Shown here: piece by piece, positions 1 through 7,544 of the stretch
Position numbering within the stretch: the stretch's first letter is position 1
Layout: every line of letters starts with the position of its first letter
Position numbers and translations under genes: made by a program
The notes under the pieces: generated by a model
Databases searched by the model: none
Seen by the model: the letters and a program-made list of their open reading frames with translations, nothing else
What the model was told of the DNA's origin: nothing
IMG/VR virus record: IMGVR_UViG_3300005613_000020
Span: 1-64,000 of that record
Length of the DNA: 64,000 bases
Origin: a virus
Strand: one strand, 5' to 3'

Positions 1-437
1 CAAACTACTTCTATTACTCCTGCATTGATTATGTATCCCGCGCATGTTTTGCACGGAATCGGGCAAGAGCAATACAAGGTAGACCCCTCTACTGATACTC
101 CAGCTCTAGATGCTGTAACAATAACATTAACTTCTGCATGGGAAGCAACGCAATATTCCAAACCTTCACCAGACTCAAAAGGAACTGCTTTTCTAGGACA
201 AGTTCCACTAGGCACAGCATATCCCTGATAGACAGTTTCTGTACCATTCCTAGAAACTAGTACGCTAATACTAGGCATTCTAACCCAACACTCAGAGATA
301 CCACTAGGCGGACCATTATAACCTGTCGATATTATTCTATTATTCTTTACTAGTACCGCTCCAATCTTCCTAGACGCACACTTTGAGTTTGACGATACAG
401 CATCTGCAATATCCATAAAATAACTATCCCAAGTCAC
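1..437 (-). CDS. Deoxycytidylate (dCMP) deaminase, 3' end outside window
   Basis: Converts dCMP to dUMP in pyrimidine deoxynucleotide synthesis. The frame reads from a GTG at 437 (TWDSYFMDIADAV) to the window edge with no stop. It contains the zinc-binding HAE (SHAEVNVI) and PCxxC (CPIPCKTC) motifs, plus the GYNGPPSG loop typical of the ComEB/dCMP deaminase family. The start was chosen because GGAAGG lies just upstream and the N-terminus matches the family's usual W-D-x-Y-F-M beginning. It overlaps by one base the stop of a 28-residue ORF. Family assignment is firm; only the C-terminus is missing. Confidence 0.92.
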   Translation of the reverse strand, partial: MTWDSYFMDIADAVSSNSKCASRKIGAVLVKNNRIISTGYNGPPSGISECWVRMPSISVLVSRNGTETVYQGYAVPSGTCPRKAVPFESGEGLEYCVASHAEVNVIVTASRAGVSVEGSTLYCSCPIPCKTCAGYIINAGVIEVV

Positions 438-523
438 TACACTACCTTCCCATCATTAGACCCTTTTATTACCTTCTTCAATGCTTCCATGAAATCAGTT
501 CTTGCCACGTCTAACTTCTTCAC
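437..523 (-). CDS. 28-residue ORF upstream of dCMP deaminase
   Basis: Starts at GTG after GAGAGGAAAAATAAA and encodes a short charged peptide (MKKLDVARTDFMEALKK...). Its TAG stop overlaps the GTG of the deaminase, which suggests translational coupling. No family is recognised. It could be a leader peptide rather than a functional protein. Confidence 0.5.
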   Translation of the reverse strand: MKKLDVARTDFMEALKKVIKGSNDGKVV

Positions 524-577
524 TTTATTTTTCCTCTCTAATTATATAATGTGCTACTTTTTCAAAAAATGTGACGC

Positions 578-973
578 CTACCAAAGAGGAAACTCGTCTT
601 CAAATACATTTCTAGCCTCTTCGCACGCAATCTCGTGCTGTCTCAAACAATCGTTGCAGTATGGTCCATCCCTACAAATGGAGCAGAAACAATCCTGCAT
701 AGCTTCTACTGACTGACTACATCCTACGCACGTTGAAATGCTTCCCTTCTTGTCATCCTTAAAATGTACTGGTATTCCGTAAAGAGTAATCTCATCCACA
801 ATATTTGCCACTAGCTTAGACACTATATATCCAGTAGACTCTAGTTCATTCTTCTTGTGTACAATGTCTGAAAAATCGAACTCCAACTTAACTGCTTGCT
901 CACCAGGATACATTTTGATACCAACGCTAGTTTCAATTACTACTGTTCCTTTTGGATAATCTTCGTTAGGCAT
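578..973 (-). CDS. Cys/His-rich hypothetical protein (131 aa)
   Basis: Unknown function. The N-terminal half is beta-like; the C-terminal half carries a dense Cys/His cluster (CVGCSQ, CFCSICRDGPYCNDC, RQHEIAC) resembling a RING or B-box-type double zinc site at about residues 82-118. It probably binds two zincs and may act as an adaptor or nucleic-acid binder. A possible promoter, with ATTATATAAT around 540-552, lies between it and the dCMP deaminase. Confidence 0.75.
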   Translation of the reverse strand: MPNEDYPKGTVVIETSVGIKMYPGEQAVKLEFDFSDIVHKKNELESTGYIVSKLVANIVDEITLYGIPVHFKDDKKGSISTCVGCSQSVEAMQDCFCSICRDGPYCNDCLRQHEIACEEARNVFEDEFPLW

Positions 974-997
974 TGAAAAAAACCTCCATATCTACTA

Positions 998-1201
998 TTA
1001 ACGCAAATTCTTCGGTGTTCTAGCTACATGTGCAGACACAAAACCTAACTTGAGGGACACCATAGGACCCATTCGTCGTACTGTCAATCCAAGCTCAAAT
1101 ATTGGAAAGTGCCAATCTACCATTCCCATAACCTGCTTTCCTACCTCTACTCCATAATAACCAAGCTGACCAAAATTACCGTGTCCTGTACTTACGTTCA
1201 T
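998..1201 (-). CDS. Hypothetical protein (67 aa)
   Basis: Starts at ATG after AGGAGGAAATAAAG, a strong ribosome binding site. Glycine- and aromatic-rich N-terminus, mildly basic C-terminus, no known motif. It sits between the methylase and the Cys-rich gene in the same transcription direction. Confidence 0.65.
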   Translation of the reverse strand: MNVSTGHGNFGQLGYYGVEVGKQVMGMVDWHFPIFELGLTVRRMGPMVSLKLGFVSAHVARTPKNLR

Positions 1202-1233
1202 CTTTATTTCCTCCTTCTATATTCATTAATACC

Positions 1234-1881
1234 CTACCGTAATAGTCTCTCATTTGATGCGGATGTGATATCACTATTCAACTCAAAACAAACACAATTC
1301 CTATTTGTGTTTCGACATGCAATTCCAGTTGATCCACTACCTCCAAACAAATCTACAACAAAATCATATTCCTCAGTGAACCCCTGTACAAGCATTTCGA
1401 TTAGAGCAACTGGTTTTTGAGCACCATGAATTTTATTCCCATCGTGTTTGAAATTAAGTACACTTGGTAAGTGAGTAAAGTCTCCGTGCTTTTTGAAGTC
1501 TCGAAAACCCTGGTTTGCATAGAATATAAGTTCATGCCTCTTTCTTACAGGTTTGCCCATTCCTATCTTGTTCTTGTCCCATACCAGCAATCCTGTATTT
1601 TGCCAGTCGTAAAAAGCTGAGAATAGTATAGGATAGAACTTATCATCACAAAAGAAAAACACTGGTGCGTCTTCCTTCAATGTCCGCTCAAGCTTCTTCT
1701 TCATCTCCGTAAAATAGAATTCTTGAATGGAGATATCTGCAAGATTCTTGAACTTCTTTCTGCCGAATGCTGTAACAACAGGAGTGGAGTATGGAGGATC
1801 TGTGATAAGAAGATCTATACTTTGATCGTCAATCATCTCTAGCCCTTCCATACAGTCACAGTTAACTATTTCTACCATCAT
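1234..1881 (-). CDS. Site-specific DNA methylase, N4-cytosine/N6-adenine type
   Basis: Transfers methyl from AdoMet to an exocyclic amino group in DNA. The catalytic DPPY motif (LLITDPPYSTPVV) is near residue 30, HGAQKPVALIE is near residue 152, and the AdoMet-binding motif DLFGGSGSTGIA near residue 172. Catalytic motif before binding motif is the beta-class order. At 215 residues it is compact and has no obvious target-recognition insert. No restriction nuclease is adjacent, so it is a solitary, probably self-protective phage methylase. It is distinct from the two cassette-borne methylases at 4773-7072. Confidence 0.92.
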   Translation of the reverse strand: MMVEIVNCDCMEGLEMIDDQSIDLLITDPPYSTPVVTAFGRKKFKNLADISIQEFYFTEMKKKLERTLKEDAPVFFFCDDKFYPILFSAFYDWQNTGLLVWDKNKIGMGKPVRKRHELIFYANQGFRDFKKHGDFTHLPSVLNFKHDGNKIHGAQKPVALIEMLVQGFTEEYDFVVDLFGGSGSTGIACRNTNRNCVCFELNSDITSASNERLLR

Positions 1882-1899
1882 TCTAATCCTATTCGTTAT

Positions 1900-1995
1900 T
1901 TATCCCCCTGTACCATAACCTATCAATACACCTAACCCAATAGCCAAAGGAGTACAAATAACTCCTGCTACTATACCATAAAATAGATCATACAT
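1900..1995 (-). CDS. 31-residue membrane peptide
   Basis: A single hydrophobic helix (MYDLFYGIVAGVICTPLAIG...) ending in GYGTGG. It starts at ATG after GAGAGGAAAAAG. Its first codons overlap the end of the upstream zinc-ribbon gene by eight bases. Possibly a small inner-membrane effector; function unknown. Confidence 0.6.
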   Translation of the reverse strand: MYDLFYGIVAGVICTPLAIGLGVLIGYGTGG

Positions 1996-2185
1996 TATCT
2001 TTTTCCTCTCTGAAACACCTCTTACACAAATCGCTATCATCCTGTAGTTTAACTCCAAATTCGTCTTCTGGAACCCTCCACCCATGCTTACATCTAGTCT
2101 TTCCCATTATAGGTCTATGTTTGCTGTTACGAATTATTGTGCTTACTCTATGAACCTTTCCAGTACTTAGCCTTACGCAATCCAT
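1988..2185 (-). CDS. Small zinc-binding hypothetical protein (65 aa)
   Basis: Contains C-x-H and CKRC pairs (TRCKHGW, LCKRCF), consistent with one zinc site. The ATG at 2185 is preferred because AGAGGAG is seven bases upstream. Confidence 0.65.
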   Translation of the reverse strand: MDCVRLSTGKVHRVSTIIRNSKHRPIMGKTRCKHGWRVPEDEFGVKLQDDSDLCKRCFREEKDNV

Positions 2186-2198
2186 CAATATTCTCCTC

Positions 2199-2375
2199 TT
2201 AACGATCTAGGACATACTCAAAGTCTATCTCTTCTTTGTATCGTTCAACAAAACAATATCTATCAAACCTATCTGAATAGAAGAGACTATCATCATCAAA
2301 GTACTCTATGGTAATTATGTCTCCATATTCGTTTCCGCAGAAGTTATCACTTATTATCCTAATCTTGATTGTCAT
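2199..2375 (-). CDS. Hypothetical acidic protein (58 aa)
   Basis: Starts at ATG within the last codons of the RNA ligase (17-base overlap) and ends CGT-TAA. Acidic and aromatic (YFDDDSLFYSDRFDRYC). Typical coupled phage small gene with no family recognised. Confidence 0.6.
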   Translation of the reverse strand: MTIKIRIISDNFCGNEYGDIITIEYFDDDSLFYSDRFDRYCFVERYKEEIDFEYVLDR

Positions 2376-3288
2376 GGCAATTAAGCCTATCCTGTAAACG
2401 GCGTTTAAACATCAAGGCTGTTTCCTTGCTAATTACCTTCTGAACTTGTTTATTCCAAGCTATCTCTCCTTCTGCTTCTCTGCGAATATCTTCTACCATT
2501 TCAGAAATTACCTCGCCTGTATCTTCAATGTTAACATCCTCGTCGAAATTCTGGAGAACATGGGTAAGTCTCATTTCCGTTACCCACTCCTCACAAACCA
2601 TCTTTGCATCCTTGATTACTTCAAGTTCATCCGCACTAACAACCTTTCGTGGAGTCTTGGTTTCTTTGAATTCCTCTCCCTTGTGCTTGCAGATTACCCT
2701 CTTTCCATTATTCTTTGTCATTTCCTCAATTGGCCTTAGAACTACGCCCTCTCTCTTGTGACCAGGACCCATCCCGTTCTTTATGGCCTGAACTGATTCC
2801 CTATCCCTTTCGGCATCAACCGCGCTAATGGTTGTTGGAATTTTCTTATAAGGTACAAAATCAAGACCAAGTTTCTTTGCTATTTCTTCTGCCTTTGGCA
2901 TACTAAGCCAACGATCACCAATCTTTACATCAAATACCACAAACCTAAGTTCATTCCCGTAGGTTTCTTTCATCCCTTGCATCTTTCCGCCGTATGCTTC
3001 TCCATATACAATAACAGTTGTACATCCCATACTACAGAAATTCCTTGCAAGAACTTCTTCATCAAATATCTTTACAAAATCCTCGTGCTTTGCCCCTCCA
3101 GAGAAAAACACTAAATCATAATTGCTGTAAATACCCTGATCAGACAATTGTCCAGAAAACTTAACATGTGCCGACGTTCCATGAATCTTCTCCGACGCAT
3201 AGCATTCCTTGAACATCAGAACATCTTGATTCTTGTAAAGGTTATCTATATGAAGGTAGCCTATTGTTCTATCTCCTCTTCTACGCAT
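2359..3288 (-). CDS. RNA ligase, Rnl2-like
   Basis: ATP-dependent ligase that joins 3'-OH and 5'-phosphate RNA ends through a lysyl-AMP intermediate. Nucleotidyltransferase motifs appear in order: motif I SEKIHGTSAHV (nucleophile Lys about residue 35), motif III VIVYGEAYGG, motif IIIa FVVFDVKIG, motif IV REGVVLRP and motif V ICKHKGEEF. The C-terminal about 90 residues are helical and charged, as in the Rnl2 downstream domain. Phages use such enzymes to reseal tRNAs cut by host anticodon nucleases. The start overlaps the MazG gene by 28 bases. A second RNA ligase is at 13300-14415. Confidence 0.93.
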   Translation of the reverse strand: MRRRGDRTIGYLHIDNLYKNQDVLMFKECYASEKIHGTSAHVKFSGQLSDQGIYSNYDLVFFSGGAKHEDFVKIFDEEVLARNFCSMGCTTVIVYGEAYGGKMQGMKETYGNELRFVVFDVKIGDRWLSMPKAEEIAKKLGLDFVPYKKIPTTISAVDAERDRESVQAIKNGMGPGHKREGVVLRPIEEMTKNNGKRVICKHKGEEFKETKTPRKVVSADELEVIKDAKMVCEEWVTEMRLTHVLQNFDEDVNIEDTGEVISEMVEDIRREAEGEIAWNKQVQKVISKETALMFKRRLQDRLNCHDNQD

Positions 3289-3584
3289 TCATCAGGAAAT
3301 ACTAAGATTCGTTCCAACTTATCTAGTTTCTCTGTAATATGTGTGTTGATCAATTCTTCAATATTTGGAAATATATAACTCAGCTGATCAATCATGATAA
3401 TCGTGTTGGCAATCTCTTCCGCCAAGGAATTCAAAGATCCACACCGACCTCTTCGAAAGTGGTTTGCTTCCGCACTCAGTTCAGAGCTTTCCTCTGCTAG
3501 CATTGCTACTTGCTCCTGAACTCCCCACTTATTTACAGCAAGCTTGTAAATCTCTTGCTTCTTTTCTTCCGTCCAATTTTCCAT
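3261..3584 (-). CDS. MazG-like nucleotide pyrophosphohydrolase
   Basis: All-alpha NTP pyrophosphatase fold. The metal-binding pattern EESSELSAEAN followed about 20 residues later by EEIANTIIMIDQL matches the EExxE...ExxD layout of the MazG superfamily. Length 107 aa is usual for a phage single-domain member. Likely hydrolyses non-canonical dNTPs or ppGpp-like signals; the substrate cannot be read from sequence. Confidence 0.85.
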   Translation of the reverse strand: MENWTEEKKQEIYKLAVNKWGVQEQVAMLAEESSELSAEANHFRRGRCGSLNSLAEEIANTIIMIDQLSYIFPNIEELINTHITEKLDKLERILVFPDECVEEEIEQ

Positions 3585-3586
3585 AT

Positions 3587-3952
3587 TTACTTACTACCGT
3601 AGGCTTTCCTTAAGTCAGTTTTTACTTGCTTATATCCATCTGGAGGAATTTTCCATTCGGGATACCATTCAGTCCAATTACAAGTACCTAGCCTTATCTC
3701 AACCAACCCTAGTCTATTCGCTGCTCTGATTTGCCACTTTGCCTTTTGCCAGCAATTAGGAACCCAACCTTTTATTGCGTAGTGATTCTCTTGCTTCTTT
3801 GCACACTCATCACAGTAATAGTCAGGTAACTTTGGGTCAAGGTCGTAGGGACCGCCGAAGTCTATTGAATAATCCGAATCCCATTTACAGAACTTACCAC
3901 ATATGCAGCAATGATTTCTGTATGACAATTTGTTTTTAGCTCTTTCTATCAT
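3587..3952 (-). CDS. Zinc-ribbon hypothetical protein (121 aa)
   Basis: Two CxxC knuckles (CCICGKFC near residue 15 and YYCDEC near residue 46) form a zinc ribbon. They are followed by a Trp-rich C-terminal part (WVPNCWQKAKWQI, WTEWYPEWKIP). No enzymatic motif seen. Confidence 0.75.
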   Translation of the reverse strand: MIERAKNKLSYRNHCCICGKFCKWDSDYSIDFGGPYDLDPKLPDYYCDECAKKQENHYAIKGWVPNCWQKAKWQIRAANRLGLVEIRLGTCNWTEWYPEWKIPPDGYKQVKTDLRKAYGSK

Positions 3953-3963
3953 TACTCCATTAC

Positions 3964-4431
3964 TTAATTCGTTATATAGATTTCTTCCCTGTATACAAAG
4001 AATAGACCTATTGGATTTACACTATCATCTTCAATAATTGTAAGTTCGCCACATAATAGATATTCTTGTAACAAGTTAACAAGTTCATCATCACTGCAAC
4101 CTAGACCAAAAGGTACCTTAAGAAGTCCGGGGGATTTTCTAAGCTCCAGTTTATCAAATCTCTTTAATCCTAGTTCCCTAAGAATGGATTTAGCTTCTGC
4201 ACTAATAAGTTCCTTTGGATTCTCGGACGTTCTTAGTGTTATTATTGGAAATAAGAATGATTTTCCAAGATATTGTTTACCGTGTTCAAATTTTGTGTTG
4301 GTACCAATAAGCATAATCCTCGTAGAAGTTATACCAGAAAGAAATCTTAGTGCTGGTACCCATTCTTCTGGTACTATATGTCTTTCAACCTGTTTATCTC
4401 CCAGAAATACTAGACAACATCTACTATCCAT
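3964..4431 (-). CDS. Hypothetical protein (155 aa)
   Basis: Mixed alpha/beta sequence without a motif I recognise. It begins MDSRCCLVFLGDKQ after AGAGGAG. It is the first ordinary phage gene downstream of the cassette array, so read-through from the array would reach it. Confidence 0.65.
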   Translation of the reverse strand: MDSRCCLVFLGDKQVERHIVPEEWVPALRFLSGITSTRIMLIGTNTKFEHGKQYLGKSFLFPIITLRTSENPKELISAEAKSILRELGLKRFDKLELRKSPGLLKVPFGLGCSDDELVNLLQEYLLCGELTIIEDDSVNPIGLFFVYREEIYITN

Positions 4432-4483
4432 TATTTTCTCCTCTTTCTCTCTACTTCTTTACGACACTGTTCTAGATACCGCT

Positions 4484-4543
4484 TGCTAACGTTAAAGTCA
4501 CCCGCTTGGTTCCTCTAAGTCGGTGTCCACTGCTTTGTTGGTC
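4484..4543 (-). other. Degenerate attC-like site closing the third cassette
   Basis: On the minus strand GACCAAC (4537-4543) and GTTAGCA (4484-4490) frame about 60 bases with AAAG/CTTT and CACC/GGTG inner pairing. GACCAAC differs by one base from GCCCAAC, the partner expected from the GTTGGGC at which this cassette starts. The ORF ends inside it. Weaker than the other two sites, and an eroded phage promoter is an alternative reading. Confidence 0.4.
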
Positions 4544-4734
4544 CGCCTAATCAGATCGTATCCTACCTTAGCTAGAGCCGCCCTTAAATCCTTGGCCCCG
4601 ATAATAAACCACCCGCCACTCCCACAATCCTCATCGCCGACCATCAATTCATCCAGCCATCCATCAATAGAGTCTAGGATAATTTGGTTATCATTTTCTT
4701 TGCACCTATAGCGTATACGCGTTTCTACTACCAT
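4498..4734 (-). CDS. Cassette-borne hypothetical protein (78 aa)
   Basis: Starts at ATG 4734 directly after AAGGAGGGAACA and 25 bases inside the GTTGGGC cassette boundary. An upstream TTG also fits the frame but has no ribosome site. Acidic protein with IILDSIDGWLDELMV and DEDCGSGGWFIIGAKDL; no family recognised. It ends within the degenerate attC-like site, as integron cassette genes commonly do. Confidence 0.65.
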   Translation of the reverse strand: MVVETRIRYRCKENDNQIILDSIDGWLDELMVGDEDCGSGGWFIIGAKDLRAALAKVGYDLIRRTNKAVDTDLEEPSG

Positions 4735-4758
4735 TGTTCCCTCCTTACCCGATGGTCG

Positions 4759-4813
4759 GCCCAACGTCTGAGCTAACCCGCGTTCCTACGTCGGGTTGAG
4801 CGATTTGTTATGC
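4759..4813 (-). other. attC recombination site (dcm cassette)
   Basis: On the minus strand the site reads GCATAAC (4813-4807), an imperfect hairpin with CAACCCG and CGGGTTAG arms around TAGGAA, then GTTGGGC (4765-4759). These match the RYYYAAC and GTTRRRY core boxes of integron attC sites, and 55 bp is a normal length. GCATAAC is the exact complement of the GTTATGC with which this cassette begins at 6258, as expected for an integrated cassette. The last 13-14 codons of dcm lie inside it. Confidence 0.85.
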
Positions 4814-6209
4814 GGCGTAGTTGTTTAGGATGATACCGCCAATACCAAACACTATACCCATGCTTGTCTCCGATGATTGGCATTGCTTCAACTAACAGAT
4901 TCCCTATTCGCTCACTGACGCGTTCACAACGGCGGAACCCATTAGTGCGAAACATATTCCCCTCGTTATCTATCACAAGGTACCGATCAGCTAGCATTCC
5001 TCTAAAGAACCCAATACAGAAGTGATCCATTGGGTCACCATCCCCAATCATTTTTAATATAGTTTCACCGATTGATTTTGCCAAAAACGGTGGAACCGCA
5101 TTGCCTACTTGTTCATATTGTTGTGTGGTACTTCCATAGAAAATATATGAATCTGGGAACGATTGTATTCTTGCAGCTTCCCTAACAGATATAACCCTAT
5201 CCTGCACCGGATGGAAGAAGCTTCCCCAATGCGGGTCGCATTTAGTTAACACCGTTGAACATAATCCTTCAGGGTGAAGTCTTCCATATCGTTTAGTGTG
5301 ATCGCTTCGACGCGCACGCTTTAATCCCGCTGGCAATAAATCAAATGGAATATCTCTCCAGCTACCGCCTTGCGGTATATGTTTAAGCCGTTCTAAATTA
5401 ATCTTGCCAAGCTTTGAGCAAATATGGTTTTCAATGCGCCTAGAGCCTATGCGGAGAATTTGTTGATATTCGCTTTTTGGTTCTGTTGGATAATCAAATA
5501 TACCGTTAGTGTCTCCCGGCTCTATTTCTGGCAAATCGGATATTGCATCCCATACACTTGTGTGGGCTTTTAAGTGCTGTGCAAACAACGGCGGGATACT
5601 AATGCAAAGTTCTTTTGCGCCAGTGAAATTGGCAACTGCTGTTGCGTTATAAGTAGGCTCAGGAAAAATTATCTTTTTTCCTCGACCTTTAATTGCAATA
5701 AAGGTAGTTCTGAATCTCATTTGCGGCACTCCGTAATGGCCTGCAAATAATATTCTATGGGCTACGCTATAGCCCATCCTGTCAAGCTCTTTATAAATCT
5801 GCTCGACAACTGTTCCTTTTCCTAAAGATACAATGCCGGGTACATTTTCAATCAATACAGCTTTGGGTTTGAGTGTTTCTGCGATACGTAAATAATCTTT
5901 AAATAGATGATTTCTTTTATCATCAAGGCTTCGGATTGGCGCATTTATAGAGAAGCCTTGGCAAGGTGGCCCGCCTGCAAGCAAATCTAACTCGCCAACT
6001 TTCAACCCAAGGCTTTTCTTCAAGCTTCTATCGCAGACCTCTCGGACATCATCGACTACAACCTCTGTGTTTGAATGGTTTCGCTTGTAGGTATCTGCAT
6101 AATTTGGGTCAATTTCATTTGCCAATATTGGTGAAAAGCCAGCCATTTCCAAGCCACATGAAAGGCCTCCAGCACCTGCAAACAAATCAACTAAAAGTTT
6201 CTTTTTCAA
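4773..6209 (-). CDS. dcm: DNA (cytosine-5) methyltransferase on a cassette
   Basis: Methylates C5 of cytosine. All key motifs are present: I (LFAGAGGLSCG), IV with the catalytic Cys (GGPPCQGFS), VI (IENVPG), VIII (MRFRTTFIAI), IX (REAARIQSFPD) and X (EQVGNAVPP). The usual protein would end shortly after motif X; here about 85 residues follow (WYWRYHPK and other aromatics), and the last 13 are encoded by attC DNA. It starts 43 bases inside the cassette boundary. No nuclease partner is nearby. Specificity cannot be read. The assignment is firm; the symbol is used in the general sense. Confidence 0.95.
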   Translation of the reverse strand: MKKKLLVDLFAGAGGLSCGLEMAGFSPILANEIDPNYADTYKRNHSNTEVVVDDVREVCDRSLKKSLGLKVGELDLLAGGPPCQGFSINAPIRSLDDKRNHLFKDYLRIAETLKPKAVLIENVPGIVSLGKGTVVEQIYKELDRMGYSVAHRILFAGHYGVPQMRFRTTFIAIKGRGKKIIFPEPTYNATAVANFTGAKELCISIPPLFAQHLKAHTSVWDAISDLPEIEPGDTNGIFDYPTEPKSEYQQILRIGSRRIENHICSKLGKINLERLKHIPQGGSWRDIPFDLLPAGLKRARRSDHTKRYGRLHPEGLCSTVLTKCDPHWGSFFHPVQDRVISVREAARIQSFPDSYIFYGSTTQQYEQVGNAVPPFLAKSIGETILKMIGDGDPMDHFCIGFFRGMLADRYLVIDNEGNMFRTNGFRRCERVSERIGNLLVEAMPIIGDKHGYSVWYWRYHPKQLRRITNRSTRRRNAG

Positions 6210-6251
6210 ATTTCTCTTTCCTATCTACACACGTAGGATGGTTTTTATTGT

Positions 6252-6302
6252 GCATAACGTTGAGTTCAGCGGCTTGTCCGCTGAAACGGTTGGTTATATT
6301 GC
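6252..6302 (-). other. attC recombination site (SPPY methylase cassette)
   Basis: On the minus strand GCAATATAAC (6302-6293), then an almost perfect TTCAGCGG/CCGCTGAA stem with a five-base loop, then GTTATGC (6258-6252). One unpaired base lies beside the stem, a typical attC asymmetry. GCAATATAAC is the exact complement of GTTATATTGC at 7103-7094, where this cassette begins. Confidence 0.85.
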
Positions 6303-7072
6303 GTATCTTCAATTCTCTGCTTTGCGATTTCAAAGTATTCTTTATCAATCTCAATACCGATGAAATCGCGGTTTAACTGTTTCGCCATTTTGCCGGTTGT
6401 TCCACTGCCCATGAAAGGGTCAAAAACGGTATCGCCTTCATTACTCCACGATATTATGTGATCATGTGCAAGTTTTTCGGGGAATATCGCAGGATGTTGA
6501 TATGCTATTTTGTCTTTTGTAACATGACCACCACCAACTGTGTATTTCCAAACATTCCCTATAACTTTGTCACTTGATTTTGAAGGCTTCCCTTTGTTGT
6601 GGAAGTTATTATCTTTTTCTCTTTGATAATTTTTAAATTTCCTATTATCTTTCCATACTTTTTTTTCTTTTATTGGGTTAAATACTCGAGGACCGGTCTT
6701 TTTTGTAAATATAAACATATATTCAAAATACTGTTCATACCTATTGTGTGATAGTGGTGGGCCTGTTTTGCTATATATCATCGTATCATGCAAGTTAAAT
6801 CCAATTTCCTTAAAATATAATGCTTGTTTAAAGCTTGACCCCGTCTCACTACCTTTAACCGTAGCATCACCAACAACCCAAACAACGACACCGCCGGGTT
6901 TTGTAACTCTCCATAAACCGGCAGCAATAGCGGAAAATTCTGCCCAACCCCAGGTTGATGAATTATTATAAGTCCTCAGATTGTCGTATGGTGGGCTTGT
7001 GACCGTCAAATCAATCGAATCAGGCTCACATGTAAATAAATACTCTCTGCAATCCCCGTGTATCAGTTTCAT
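6266..7072 (-). CDS. DNA amino-methyltransferase (TSPPY type) on a cassette
   Basis: Beta-class methylase with the catalytic motif [11 protein letters not shown] near residue 29 and the AdoMet motif [13 protein letters not shown] near residue 223. TSPPY is most common in N4-cytosine methylases, although N6-adenine activity is possible. It has a Lys-rich central insert (about residues 130-175) that may recognise DNA. At 268 aa it is a normal length. The last 11 codons run into the attC stem. With the neighbouring Dcm it would give two different methyl marks. Confidence 0.92.
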   Translation of the reverse strand: MKLIHGDCREYLFTCEPDSIDLTVTSPPYDNLRTYNNSSTWGWAEFSAIAAGLWRVTKPGGVVVWVVGDATVKGSETGSSFKQALYFKEIGFNLHDTMIYSKTGPPLSHNRYEQYFEYMFIFTKKTGPRVFNPIKEKKVWKDNRKFKNYQREKDNNFHNKGKPSKSSDKVIGNVWKYTVGGGHVTKDKIAYQHPAIFPEKLAHDHIISWSNEGDTVFDPFMGSGTTGKMAKQLNRDFIGIEIDKEYFEIAKQRIEDTQYNQPFQRTSR

Positions 7073-7093
7073 TTTACCTCGTATTTTCGTTTA

Positions 7094-7103
7094 GCAATAT
7101 AAC
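7094..7103 (-). other. Upstream boundary of the cassette array (GTTATATTGC core)
   Basis: GTTATATTGC on the minus strand is a GTTRNR-type core box. No attC-like hairpin precedes it, and no attI features or integrase gene are visible. It therefore looks like a secondary site at which the first cassette entered phage DNA, just after the stop codon of the 75-residue gene. Confidence 0.55.
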
Positions 7104-7109
7104 AAGTGA

Positions 7110-7337
7110 TTAGCTTGACTCTCCATATATAGACATCGCCTTATTGAAGCCCTGGACCGCACTCCTATCATGGAATCTTTGTGTACCAGGTAGTACCAAC
7201 TCCACGGTAGTAAAGGCGCTTCTCTTGCTTTCATCGTATCTATATCTCACGGCGTATAAGCTATTGCCGTATTGCCTTGTGAGTTTCTTAGTCCCTGGAT
7301 CGCCTGGGCCCATTCTTTTAATTACTGTTCCCTGCAT
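7110..7337 (-). CDS. Conserved small basic protein, RRMGPGDPGTKKL type (75 aa)
   Basis: Starts at ATG 7337 after AAGGGAG. It carries RMGPGDPGTKKLTRQYG and VRYRYDESKRS, a pattern I associate with a short conserved protein of mobile elements in proteobacteria; function unknown. It lies between the class II promoter at 7482-7510 and the cassette array, so the cassettes are probably co-transcribed with it. Confidence 0.7.
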   Translation of the reverse strand: MQGTVIKRMGPGDPGTKKLTRQYGNSLYAVRYRYDESKRSAFTTVELVLPGTQRFHDRSAVQGFNKAMSIYGESS

Positions 7338-7481
7338 TAGCCGTCTCCCTTAACAATCCCTCTTAACAATATGAAAGAAAAAAGAAAAAAAGAAAGAAAT
7401 AACTAGTATGCTCTCCACCCATCCGCTAGACCAGAAATGTTTTCAACATCCCTTGTCCTCCCCTCTTCCCTCCATACTCTT

Positions 7482-7510
7482 ATTATACCGGATTTTACAA
7501 AAAAGTGTAA
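7482..7510 (-). promoter_or_regulatory. Class II phage promoter upstream of the cassette array
   Basis: Minus-strand TTACAC (7510-7505), 17 bases, TATAAT (7487-7482), with TTGTAAAA five bases before the -10. The same TTGTAAAA-N5-TATAAT occurs at 34859 and 45179. An ATG lies six bases after the -10 (7475). The following 130 bases to 7340 hold no convincing gene, only an AG/CT-rich tract and two GTTAAG motifs. Confidence 0.65.
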
Positions 7511-7544
7511 CATTAGCTTCAAATTTAAGTCGTCTACGATATAG

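Noticed and set aside
25-228. 67-aa plus-strand ORF
   Set aside because: Lies antisense to the dCMP deaminase, which has clear zinc-binding motifs; plus-strand frame is a shadow.
540-570. Class I or II promoter before the dCMP deaminase
   Set aside because: TATAAT-like sequence is present, but neither set of conserved upstream repeats is found; left as a weak possibility in the gene note.
7340-7365. attI-like site (two GTTAAG motifs)
   Set aside because: Simple repeats of GTTAAG without flanking integrase-binding sites; cannot be told from chance.
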